Source: CAVSRC01 sp963743015 (GTDB lineage Bacteria > Pseudomonadota > Alphaproteobacteria > Rhizobiales > Kaistiaceae). Taken from it: a stretch of 64,000 nt of DNA. The stretch covers positions 1 to 64,000 of the forward strand of contig CAVUOD010000004.1 of assembly GCA_963743015.1 (NCBI GenBank). The letters run 5' to 3'. The notes beneath the pieces are model-generated. The model was not told the DNA's origin. It did not search any database and was given only the letters and a program-made list of their open reading frames with translations. Position numbers and translations under genes: made by a program. Each line of letters opens with the position of its first letter. The first letter of the stretch is position 1. Below, one piece after another: positions 8,103 to 16,560 of the stretch.

Positions 8103-9744
8103 TCACTCCTCCGGGCAGAGATAATTGACGAAGGCGCGGGCGTCGAAGCGCGAATTGAGCATGCCGTAGGTCGTGCGCCACGGCTTGCCGAGGCGGGTCT
8201 CGAGGAAGGCATCGGCGATGACCGCAGGGAAGCGGCGCCTGAGCGCCGCGGCCGCCACCGTCATGGCGAGCTGCTCGGTGAGGATACGGGCCGCGCCTTC
8301 GTCTGCGAGCGCCACCGCGGTCGCCGCGCGCAGCACGTTCAGCGTCGATTTCGCCGTGTTGCCGAGCGCATCCTCGATGGTGCTGAGCACCGCCTCTAGC
8401 GGCTCCGACGATTTGCGCAGGACCCGCATCACATCGAGGCAGAGCACATTGCCGGTGCCCTCCCAGATGGCATTGACCGGCGCCTCGCGATAGAGCCGCG
8501 GCAGCCGGCTCTCCTCGACATAACCATTGCCGCCGACGCACTCCATCGCCTCGGCAATGACCGTCGGCGCGATCTTGGTGACCCAGTATTTGACCGCCGG
8601 GGTCATCAGGCGGGCAAAGGCGGCCTCGGTCGGATCGTCGTCGGCGCGGTCGTAGGATTCGGCCAGCCGGAAGGCGAGCGCCGCCGCCGCGACCGCATCC
8701 AGCGCCATGTCGGCAAGCACCCGCGACATCAGCGCATGGTCGATGAGCAGCTGGCCGAAGGCGCGGCGATGGCGGGCATGGTGCGTCGCTTCGGCAAGCG
8801 CCAGCCGCATCAGGCCCGCCGATGCCACGGCGCTGTCGAGGCGGGTCAGCGTCATCGTATCGTTGAGGGTCTGCACTCCCTGCCCCGGCTCGCCGATCAG
8901 CCACGCCACCGCCTCGTCGAACTCGGCCTCGGCACTGGCATTGGAGCGGTTGCCGAGCTTGTCCTTGAGGCGCATCAGGCGCATGCCGTTCTTGCGGCCG
9001 TCGGGCAGCAGGCGCGGCACGAAGAAGCACGACAGGCCGTCGATCGTCTGGGCGAGCACCAGGAAGGCATCGCTGGTCGGCGCCGACAGGAACCACTTGT
9101 GCCCGGTCAGCCGCCACATGCGGTCGCCGGCTTCGATCGCCTGGGTGTTGTTGGCGTTGAGATCGCTGCCGCCCTGCTTCTCGGTCAGCCCCATGCCGAT
9201 GGTGACGCCGGCCTTCTCGGTCACCGGCCGCACCGAGGAATTGTATTTGCGGCTGCGGATGAGCGGCAGCCAGCGATCGGTGAGCGATCCGTTATGGGCG
9301 AGCGCCGCGACCGCGCCGTTGGTCATGCTCATCGGATTGATGTGGCCGGCCTCGACCTGGGTCGCCATGTAGATGCGCGCCGCGCGGGCGACGGCACGCA
9401 CGCTGGCTTCCTGGCCGTCGGCGTCCCACACCGAGCAGGACAGGCCGGCCGCGACGCTGCGGCGCATGAGGGCGTGCCAGGCCGGGTGGAACTCGACCGT
9501 GTCGATCCGCACCCCGGTGGCGTCGTGAGTTCTTCAGAATCGGCGGGAAAGCGTTGGCAATGCGGCCAAGTTCGAAGGTTTCCGCTGTGCCCCACTGCGC
9601 CCCGAACAGGGTCAGTTCGTCGACGACCGCCATCGGCAGGCCCTCGACCAGAGCGCTCAGACCCGGGTCGCTGGCAAACAGGTTCAAGCCGGTTAGCGGT
9701 GGCGACTGGTTGATGATTTCGTGTGTATCGGCTGACGCAGCCAA
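8103..9744 (-). pseudogene. AidB-like acyl-CoA dehydrogenase, frameshifted
   Basis: Two frames together encode one AidB-type flavoprotein of about 547 aa. The N-terminal part (from TTG 9744, with GGAGGG just upstream) ends in FELGRIANAFPPILK. The main part resumes at THDATGVRIDTVEFHPAWH and carries GMGLTEKQGGSDL, the FAD-binding EGTGNVLCLDVMR and GGNGYVEESRLPRLYREAP, all typical of AidB. One extra A near 9528-9533 shifts the frame (AAGAACTCAC where AAGACTCAC would be in frame). No other lesion is visible, so this may be a sequencing error. AidB proteins bind DNA and are linked to the response to alkylating agents; dehydrogenase activity is weak. Confidence 0.8.
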
Positions 9745-9874
9745 GTGTCCCTCCAATCGCCGCAAGGCCCCGGCGGCGATTCGCCCTGTTGACTAACCTA
9801 GCACGCAGCCGCGCGCCACGCTTGCGGGACTACGCGACTGCACCGTCTGCGAATACGCGCCTGCCTGAAGCCCC

Positions 9875-10170
9875 TTACGCCGCAGCCGTGCCGGCAGGGC
9901 GGGGAATGCGCACGCCGGGCGCCGCATGGAAGTCGCCGCCGTTGAGATCGGCAATGAGCCCGACCAGTGGCTGGAAGATCAGCACGCCGACAATGCTGAT
10001 CATGTTGACGAAGGCCACGGCCGTTCCGACCACCGCGTTCGACTGGCCCTCCTTGGCCATGGCGAAGGTGAGCATCTGCAGCCCGCCGAACCGGCGACGA
10101 ACGCGAACAGGAAGAAGAGCGAGGAAATGGCAAAGGCCATCCAGGCAGCAAGCATGTATCCTCGCTTGCC
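9875..10170 (-). pseudogene. remnant of an MFS transporter, truncated and frameshifted
   Basis: Only two membrane pieces remain. The first, ALGKRGYMLAAWMAFAISS followed by LFFLFAFVAGS, is in one frame. The second, MLTFAMAKEGQSNAVVGTA followed by a VNMISIVGVLIFQPLVGLIAD segment split over the membrane, is in another. A missing G near 10105 (GGCGGGCTGCAG) would rejoin them as FVAGSAGLQMLTFAMAKEG. That is the last quarter of a major facilitator protein; there is no upstream part and no plausible start. I read it as a decayed fragment between aidB-like and plsY. Confidence 0.6.
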
Positions 10171-10291
10171 CAGCGCCGTCCGGCGCAACGCCCCCACTCT
10201 AGCGTTGAGGCCCGCCGGCACAGCGCCCTGCCGGTTGCCGCGTCGGGAGGCAGCGCATAGTCTGCCGGCAAAAATACGGGGGTGAAGTGCC

Positions 10292-10906
10292 ATGCCATTT
10301 CCTGTCGGTGCAAACGAACTGGTGGCGCTTCTCCTCGGCTACCTCCTCGGCTCCATTCCCTTCGGCGTGATCCTCACCCGGCTCGCCGGTCTCGGCGATG
10401 TCCGCGCCATCGGCTCGGGCAATATCGGCGCCACCAATGTGCTGCGCACCGGCAACAAGGCGCTGGCCGCCGCGACCCTTCTCGGCGACGGCCTGAAAGG
10501 CACGGCAGCCGTGCTCATCGCCGGTGCGTGGCTTGCGCCCCAAGGCGCACCCATGCCTGCCCTGGTCGCCGGCTTCGGCGCGTTTGTCGGACATATCTTT
10601 CCGGTGTGGCTCGGCTTTCGCGGCGGCAAGGGCGTTGCCACCTATCTCGGCGTGCTCCTGGGGCTGGCCTGGCCGGTCGCCATCGGCTTCGCGATCGTGT
10701 GGCTGGCTGTTGCCGCGATCTTCCGCTTCTCCTCGCTTGCCGCTCTCACCGCCAGCCTGCTGACACCCATTGCGCTGTTCGCCACCGGGCGGCATGCCAT
10801 GGCCCTTCTTTTCGTCCTGCTCACCATCATCTTGTGGATACGCCACGCGCCGAATATCCGCCGCTTGGTGGCCGGCAGCGAGAGCCGCATCGGCGAGAAG
10901 AGATGA
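10292..10906 (+). CDS. plsY: glycerol-3-phosphate acyltransferase PlsY
   Basis: 204 aa integral membrane enzyme that transfers the acyl group of acyl-phosphate to glycerol-3-phosphate, making lysophosphatidic acid, the first step of phospholipid synthesis. The three PlsY motifs are visible: GSGNIGATNVLRTG (motif 1), FRGGKGVATYLGV (motif 2) and, near the C-terminus, LFVLLTIILWIRHAPNIRRL (motif 3 region). Five hydrophobic segments are predicted by eye. ATG 10292; the stop overlaps the dprA start (ATGA), a pairing common in alphaproteobacteria. Confidence 0.95.
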   Translation: MPFPVGANELVALLLGYLLGSIPFGVILTRLAGLGDVRAIGSGNIGATNVLRTGNKALAAATLLGDGLKGTAAVLIAGAWLAPQGAPMPALVAGFGAFVGHIFPVWLGFRGGKGVATYLGVLLGLAWPVAIGFAIVWLAVAAIFRFSSLAALTASLLTPIALFATGRHAMALLFVLLTIILWIRHAPNIRRLVAGSESRIGEKR

Positions 10907-12027
10907 CCGACACGGCGAGCGCACCGGGCCTCACCCGTGAGCAGCGGCTGGCGTGGCTGCGCCTGATCCGCAGCGAGAACATCGGCCCGGTCACCTTCCG
11001 CGAACTGATCAACCACTTCGGCGGGGCCGCGGCGGCGATCGCCGCCGCCCCCAAGCTGGCCGAGCGTGGCGGCCGGCGCATTCGCATCGTCGACCAGGCG
11101 GAGGCCGAACGCGAACTGGCGACGATCGAAGCCGCCGGTGCCCGGCTCATCGCGCTCGGCGAGGCCGACTATCCGCCGGCACTGCGCGATATCGAAAGTG
11201 CCCCGCCGCTGATCGCCGTGCGTGGCTCGACCGACTGTCTCGCGCGGCCGACGGTGGCCATCGTCGGCTCACGCAACGCCTCCATCGCCGGGCGCAAGAT
11301 CGCCATGCAGATCGCCCGTGGCGTCGGCGAGGCCGGCTTCACAATCGCCTCGGGTCTCGCCCGCGGCATCGACGCAGCGGCGCATGAAGCGGCCCTCACC
11401 TCGGGCACCGTCGCCGTCTTCGCCGGCGGACTCGACCGCCTCTATCCGCCGGAGAATGTCGCCCTTGCGGACCGCATCATCGCTTCGGGCGGCGCCCATC
11501 TGAGCGAAATGCCCATGGGCTGGGAGCCACGGGCGCGCGACTTTCCACGCCGCAACCGCATCATCTCCGGTCTGTCGCTGGCGGTCGTGGTGGTCGAAGC
11601 GGCCAGCCGGTCGGGCTCGCTGATCACCGCCCGCCGGGCTGCCGACCAGGGGCGCCTGGTCTTCGCCGTGCCCGGCTCGCCCCTCGACCCGCGCTCCGGC
11701 GGCACCAACGCCCTCATCAAGGAGGGCGCCACTCTGGTCACCTCGGCCGCCGACATCACTACCGAGATCACACCGATGCTGGCGCGCGAGACCGAAACCC
11801 GTCCGCTCATCGCCGAAGGCGAGGCCATATTGCCGCCGGTCGATGCGGGGACGAGTGAGCGCGAGCGCATCGCCGCCGCCCTCGGCCAGGCACCGGTGGC
11901 GATCGACGAGATCATCCGCTTCACCGGCCTGCCGCCGGCGGTGGTCCATCTGGTGCTTCTCGAACTCGATCTCGCCGGCCACATCGAGCGCGTCGCCGGC
12001 GGCCGCGTCCAGCTCACCGCCGGCTAG
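10903..12027 (+). CDS. dprA: DNA-processing protein DprA
   Basis: 374 aa. DprA loads RecA on incoming single-stranded DNA during transformation. A SAM-like N-terminal region is followed by the Rossmann-fold domain with VAIVGSRNASIAGRK, ASGLARGIDAAAHEAAL, GTVAVFAGGLDRLYPPEN and FPRRNRIISGLS, then EAASRSGSLITARRAADQG. The C-terminal 60 residues (PVAIDEIIRFTGLPPAVVHL) form the winged helix DprA_WH. ATG 10903 overlaps the plsY stop. No other competence gene is in the window. Confidence 0.95.
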   Translation: MTDTASAPGLTREQRLAWLRLIRSENIGPVTFRELINHFGGAAAAIAAAPKLAERGGRRIRIVDQAEAERELATIEAAGARLIALGEADYPPALRDIESAPPLIAVRGSTDCLARPTVAIVGSRNASIAGRKIAMQIARGVGEAGFTIASGLARGIDAAAHEAALTSGTVAVFAGGLDRLYPPENVALADRIIASGGAHLSEMPMGWEPRARDFPRRNRIISGLSLAVVVVEAASRSGSLITARRAADQGRLVFAVPGSPLDPRSGGTNALIKEGATLVTSAADITTEITPMLARETETRPLIAEGEAILPPVDAGTSERERIAAALGQAPVAIDEIIRFTGLPPAVVHLVLLELDLAGHIERVAGGRVQLTAG

Positions 12028-12059
12028 CATTGTCCGATGCCGAACGGTCCGGCGAAGGC

Positions 12060-12248
12060 TCAGGCGCCTTCACGCCGTTCGGTCTGCTTCTGCACGCTTG
12101 CCGCCGCCTCGTCTTCCACCATGGCAAGCAGGTAAGCCAGGAAACCCAAATTCGCCTTGGCGGCCAGGGTGCGTAGCTCACGCGCTATCAAGGAGATGTA
12201 CTGCGCCGTATCGTCGCCGCCTGATTGCGGCGGATTGCTCAATGTCAT
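12060..12248 (-). CDS. small conserved-looking hypothetical protein
   Basis: 62 aa: MTLSNPPQSGGDDTAQYISL and then an amphipathic helical stretch (ARELRTLAAKANLGFLAYLL). The pattern of an acidic N-terminus, an aligned helix with LGFLAYLLAMVEDEA and a charged tail resembles small hypothetical proteins seen widely in Rhizobiales. It looks coding: normal GC-rich third positions and a clean ATG at 12248. It is divergent from topA across an AT-rich regulatory region. I cannot assign a function. Confidence 0.6.
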   Translation of the reverse strand: MTLSNPPQSGGDDTAQYISLIARELRTLAAKANLGFLAYLLAMVEDEAAASVQKQTERREGA

Positions 12249-12284
12249 GCGGGCCCCATGAACACTTCAGGCGAACTCGGCCTT

Positions 12285-12350
12285 TGGCCGAATACAACTT
12301 ATAGTTGCAAGAATACAACTATATTAACCAGAAGGCGTAATCATTTACAA
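12285..12350. promoter_or_regulatory. AT-rich divergent promoter region with an operator-like inverted repeat
   Basis: In a GC-rich context this stretch is strikingly AT-rich. ATAGTTG (12301-12307) and its exact complement CAACTAT (12316-12322) form a 7-bp inverted repeat with an 8-base spacer. The decamer GAATACAACT is present at 12290-12299 or very near it and again at 12311-12320. This fits a regulator site between the small minus-strand gene and topA. No cognate regulator can be named. Confidence 0.4.
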
Positions 12351-12616
12351 GCTGGCATTCTTACGCATCGAATCCGCCGGAAGCATTGCGCCGACAGTGT
12401 CGGCATCCCATGTGTGCCGCCAGCGGCTCAGGCCGATTTGCAACCGGGCGTGCCCTTGCCGGGCTTGAGTTCGATTGACAGGCCAGACCATTTCTGGAAT
12501 GTCCCAGCCCGAGCCGGCCGGGGGCCGTGACGCCGGGAACTTTCGGCGCGCCCCCTGAAGGTATTTCTTTTCAAAGGGTTAGAGCTTTGGCTCAGGCCCC
12601 GCAGCCCGCGGCATCA

Positions 12617-15238
12617 ATGAACCTCGTCATCGTCGAATCCCCCGCCAAGGCGAAAACCATCAACAAGTACCTGGGATCGGGTTACCAGGTTCTTGCCTCC
12701 TATGGCCACGTCCGCGACCTGCCCTCCAAGAACGGCTCTGTCGATCCCGAGCAGGACTTCTCCATGCTGTGGGAGGTGGACGGAAAGTCGCAGAAGCGCC
12801 TCTCCGACATCGTCTCGGCGATCAAGCAAGCCGACCGGCTGATTCTCGCCACCGACCCCGACCGCGAGGGCGAGGCGATCTCCTGGCACGTGCTCGAGGT
12901 GCTCAAGAGCCGCAAGGCGCTTGCCGGCAAGCCGGTCGAACGCGTCGTCTTCAACGCCATCACGCGCGACGCCATCCTCGATGCCATGAAGCACCCGCGG
13001 GCGATCGACGCCGCGCTGGTCGACGCCTACCTGGCCCGCCGCGCGCTCGACTATCTGGTCGGCTTCACCCTCTCGCCGGTATTGTGGCGCAAGCTCCCCG
13101 GCGCCCGCTCCGCCGGCCGCGTTCAGTCGGTGGCGCTCAGGCTGGTCTGCGACCGCGAAAACGAGATCGAGATCTTCAGGCCGCGGGAATACTGGTCGGT
13201 CGCCGTGACCCTGGAGCCGCCGAACGGCGGCCGCTTCGTCGCCCGCGTCGTCGGTGCCGACGGAGCCAAGCTCGGCCGCCTCGACATCCCCGACGAATCC
13301 GAAGCGAAGCGCATCGAAGCGGCGCTGAAATCCGGCGCCTACCGCGTCGATTCGGTCGAGGCCAAGCCGGTCCGGCGCAATCCGCCGCCGCCCTTCACCA
13401 CCTCGACCCTGCAGCAGGAAGCCTCGCGCAAGCTCGGCTTCTCGGCCTCGCGCACCATGCAGGTCGCCCAGCGCCTCTATGAGGACGGGCTCATCACCTA
13501 TATGCGCACCGACGGCGTGCAGAGCGCGCCGGAAGCGGTCAGTGCCGCCCGCGCCGTCATCGCCAAGCGCTTCGGCGATCGCTACCTGCCGGAGAAGCCG
13601 CGCTTCTACCAGACCAAGGCGAAGAACGCGCAGGAGGCGCATGAGGCCATTCGCCCCACCGATCTCGGCCGCACGCCGGACCAGGTGCACGGCCACGAGG
13701 CCGAACAGGCGCGGCTCTACGAGCTGATCTGGAAGCGCATGACCGCCAGCCAGATGCAGGCGGCGGAGCTCGAACGCACCACGGTCGAGATCGCCGCCGG
13801 CAGCGACGGCAGCCCGGTCAACCTGCGCGCCACCGGCCAGGTGGTGCGCTTCGACGGCTTCCTCACCCTCTATCAGGAAGGTCGCGACAACGGCGACGAT
13901 GAGGACGAAGGCGGCCGCCTGCCGCCCATGTCGCAAGGCGACCGGCTGACCGAGCACGGCATCGAGACCGCCCAGCACTTCACCGAGCCGCCGCCGCGCT
14001 ACACCGAAGCGACGCTGATCAAGAAGATGGAGGAGCTCGGCATCGGCCGCCCCTCCACCTATGCCGCCACGCTCGCCGTGCTGCGCGACCGCGACTATGT
14101 GCGGATGGAGAAGAAGCAGCTCATTCCCGAGGACAAGGGTCGTCTGGTCACCGCCTTCCTCGAAAGCTTCTTCAAGCGCTACGTCGAATACGACTTCACC
14201 GCCGATCTCGAAGAGAAGCTCGACCAGATCTCCAACGGCGACCTGCTGTGGAAAGAGGTGCTGCGCGAATTCTGGCGGCAGTTCTCCAGCGACGTCGACC
14301 AGACCAAGGACCTGCGCGTCTCCGAAGTGCTCGACCATCTGAACGAGCTCTTGGGCCCGCACGTCTTTCCGCCGCGCGCCGACGGCGGCGATGCGCGCCA
14401 GTGCCCGTCATGCGGCAACGGCAAGCTGTCGCTCAAGGTCGGCAAGTTCGGCGCATTCGTCGGCTGCTCGAACTATCCCGAATGCCGCTACACCCGCCAG
14501 CTCGCCGTCGCCACCGACGAAAACGGCAATGGCAGCGAGAACGGCGACGGCACCAGGCTGCTCGGCCAGGACCCCGAGACCGGCCTCGACGTGACGTTAC
14601 GTTCAGGTCGCTTCGGCCCGTATGTACAGCTCGGCGAACAGGGCGACGACAAGCAGGTCAAGCCCAAGCGCTCGAGCATTCCGCGCGGCTGGAACCCGGC
14701 AACCCTCGACCTCGACCAGGCGCTGGCCCTGCTCGCCTTGCCGCGTGAAGTCGGCTTGCATCCCGAGAGCGGCAAGCCGATCACCGCCGGCATCGGCCGC
14801 TACGGCCCCTTCGTTCAGCATGACGGCACCTTTGCAAACCTCGACTCGGTCGAGGAGGTCTTCTCCGTCGGCCTCAACCGCGCGGTGACGCTGATTGCCG
14901 AGAAGCTCGCCGGCGGCGGACGCCACGGCGGCCGCGCCGCGCCGAAGGCATTGAAGACGCTCGGCGACCACCCGCAAGGCGGCGCCGTGACGGTGCGCGA
15001 AGGCCGCTACGGGCCCTATGTCAATCACGGCAAGGTCAATGCGACGCTGCCCAAGGACGTCGATCCGCAGCTGGTGACACTCGAACAGGCGCTCGAACTC
15101 ATTGCTGCCAAGGCCGGCAAGAAGCCGGCTGCCGCCAAGAAGAAGACAGCCGCCAAGAAGGCACCGGCCAAGAAGAAGGCGGCGGCAAAGGCCGCACCGA
15201 GGCAGAAGCGACGACTACCCGAACCCACGGAAGGCTGA
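12617..15238 (+). CDS. topA: DNA topoisomerase I
   Basis: 873 aa type IA topoisomerase that relaxes negative supercoils. The TOPRIM domain begins with IVESPAKAKTINKYLG (Glu7) and has ATDPDREGEAISWH near residues 78-90. The active-site Tyr is about residue 295 in GLITYMRTDG. One classic four-cysteine zinc finger (CPSCGNGK ... GCSNYPECRY) starts near residue 596 and is followed by degenerate repeats. The tail is lysine/alanine-rich (AAKKKTAAKKAPAKKK), as in many alphaproteobacterial TopA. I start at ATG 12617, where family homology starts; an in-frame extension to 12527 has no family resemblance. Confidence 0.95.
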   Translation: MNLVIVESPAKAKTINKYLGSGYQVLASYGHVRDLPSKNGSVDPEQDFSMLWEVDGKSQKRLSDIVSAIKQADRLILATDPDREGEAISWHVLEVLKSRKALAGKPVERVVFNAITRDAILDAMKHPRAIDAALVDAYLARRALDYLVGFTLSPVLWRKLPGARSAGRVQSVALRLVCDRENEIEIFRPREYWSVAVTLEPPNGGRFVARVVGADGAKLGRLDIPDESEAKRIEAALKSGAYRVDSVEAKPVRRNPPPPFTTSTLQQEASRKLGFSASRTMQVAQRLYEDGLITYMRTDGVQSAPEAVSAARAVIAKRFGDRYLPEKPRFYQTKAKNAQEAHEAIRPTDLGRTPDQVHGHEAEQARLYELIWKRMTASQMQAAELERTTVEIAAGSDGSPVNLRATGQVVRFDGFLTLYQEGRDNGDDEDEGGRLPPMSQGDRLTEHGIETAQHFTEPPPRYTEATLIKKMEELGIGRPSTYAATLAVLRDRDYVRMEKKQLIPEDKGRLVTAFLESFFKRYVEYDFTADLEEKLDQISNGDLLWKEVLREFWRQFSSDVDQTKDLRVSEVLDHLNELLGPHVFPPRADGGDARQCPSCGNGKLSLKVGKFGAFVGCSNYPECRYTRQLAVATDENGNGSENGDGTRLLGQDPETGLDVTLRSGRFGPYVQLGEQGDDKQVKPKRSSIPRGWNPATLDLDQALALLALPREVGLHPESGKPITAGIGRYGPFVQHDGTFANLDSVEEVFSVGLNRAVTLIAEKLAGGGRHGGRAAPKALKTLGDHPQGGAVTVREGRYGPYVNHGKVNATLPKDVDPQLVTLEQALELIAAKAGKKPAAAKKKTAAKKAPAKKKAAAKAAPRQKRRLPEPTEG

Positions 15239-15249
15239 CGGCGGGGCCC

Positions 15250-16560
15250 ATGGGCGGACCGACGGAGCGCACGAACAACGGCTCGCAGACACCGTCGCCC
15301 CGAACGCCGTCGGTGGAAGGTCTGCGCCGTGAAATCGTCTCGCTGCTGTCCGCCGGACGCAAGGAAGATGCCTTGCGCGCCTGCACGGCCGCGATCGAGC
15401 GGATGCCGGCCATCCCCGGCTTTCACCTTTTCAAGGCGGCGTGCCTGCTCGATCTCGGGCGCCACGAGGAAACCATCCGGGCCATCGATCCGCTTCTCGC
15501 CAATGCGGGCACGCGCTCGGCTCCGGCTTTCACCATCCGGGCGCAGGCCCTGTGGCAGGTGGGACGCGAAGCCGAAGCGATCGAATCGCTCAAGGCGGGA
15601 ATCCGGCTGGCCCCGCACGATCATCACATGCACGAGCTTCTCGGGCGCTATTGCCTGACCCTCGGCGAATTCGATGTCGGCTGGCGCGAATACGAACATC
15701 GCCTGGCACGTCTGCCCAATCCGCGACAGGACGTCAGGCGCTGGGCCGGCGAGGACCTCAAGGGGAAGCGATTGATCGTCATCTCCGAGCAGGGTTTGGG
15801 CGACACGCTGCAATTCCTTCGCTTCCTGCCGCAGCTCGGCCAGCGCGGCGCCGCGCTGACCGCAGTCGTCCAGCCGTCCCTGATCGCGCTCGCCCGATCG
15901 GTCGATGCCGACATCACCTGGACCGACGATCTGCGTGCGCCGGGCACGTTCGACCTGCGCACCGACCTGTTGAGCCTGCCTTTGATGCTCGGTACGCGCC
16001 TGGAGACCATCCCGCAGCGCATCCCCTATGTCAGCGCGGATGCCGCAAAGGTCGCCGCCTGGGCAGAAGTACTCGGCCGCGACGGCTTCAGGATCGGCCT
16101 TGCCTGGCAGGGCAGCATGGGCCCGATGCGCGACGACACGCGCTCGATTCCGCCCGCCCTGTTCTCCGCCCTTGCCGAGAAGCCCGGCGTGCGGCTCATC
16201 AGCCTGCAGGGCATCAACGGCCTTGAACCGCTTGCCGGTCTGCCGCAGGACCTCACCATCGAGCGCCTCGGCACGAAGATCGAATCCAACCCCGACGGCA
16301 TCGCCGAAATCGCTGCCGCCATGGAAAATCTCGATCTCATCATCACATCAGACACAATGATCGCGCATCTTGCCGGCGCGCTCGGCCGTCCCGTCTGGGT
16401 CGGGCTGAAGCGCGACGCCGATTGGCGATGGCTGCGCAACCGCACGGATTCCCCCTGGTATCCGACCATGCGGTTGTTCCGCCAGGAGCGGGCCGGAGAC
16501 TGGCCCGCCGTCATCTCGGCCATGGCTGCGCGGCTGCAAGAAGAAACGACACGAAATTGA
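15250..16560 (+). CDS. TPR-repeat protein with glycosyltransferase-like C-terminal domain
   Basis: 436 aa. Residues about 25-145 form TPR-type helical pairs (GRKEDALRACTAAIERMPAI, DLGRHEETIRAIDPLL, VGREAEAIESLKAGIRLAP). From about residue 165 the sequence WAGEDLKGKRLIVISEQGLG, then IGLAWQGS and SDTMIAHLAGALGRPVWVGL resemble the GT9/heptosyltransferase-like fold often fused to TPRs in alphaproteobacteria. It starts 11 bases after topA and overlaps rnr by TTGA. A role in surface glycan or protein modification is inferred from fold only. Confidence 0.7.
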   Translation: MGGPTERTNNGSQTPSPRTPSVEGLRREIVSLLSAGRKEDALRACTAAIERMPAIPGFHLFKAACLLDLGRHEETIRAIDPLLANAGTRSAPAFTIRAQALWQVGREAEAIESLKAGIRLAPHDHHMHELLGRYCLTLGEFDVGWREYEHRLARLPNPRQDVRRWAGEDLKGKRLIVISEQGLGDTLQFLRFLPQLGQRGAALTAVVQPSLIALARSVDADITWTDDLRAPGTFDLRTDLLSLPLMLGTRLETIPQRIPYVSADAAKVAAWAEVLGRDGFRIGLAWQGSMGPMRDDTRSIPPALFSALAEKPGVRLISLQGINGLEPLAGLPQDLTIERLGTKIESNPDGIAEIAAAMENLDLIITSDTMIAHLAGALGRPVWVGLKRDADWRWLRNRTDSPWYPTMRLFRQERAGDWPAVISAMAARLQEETTRN

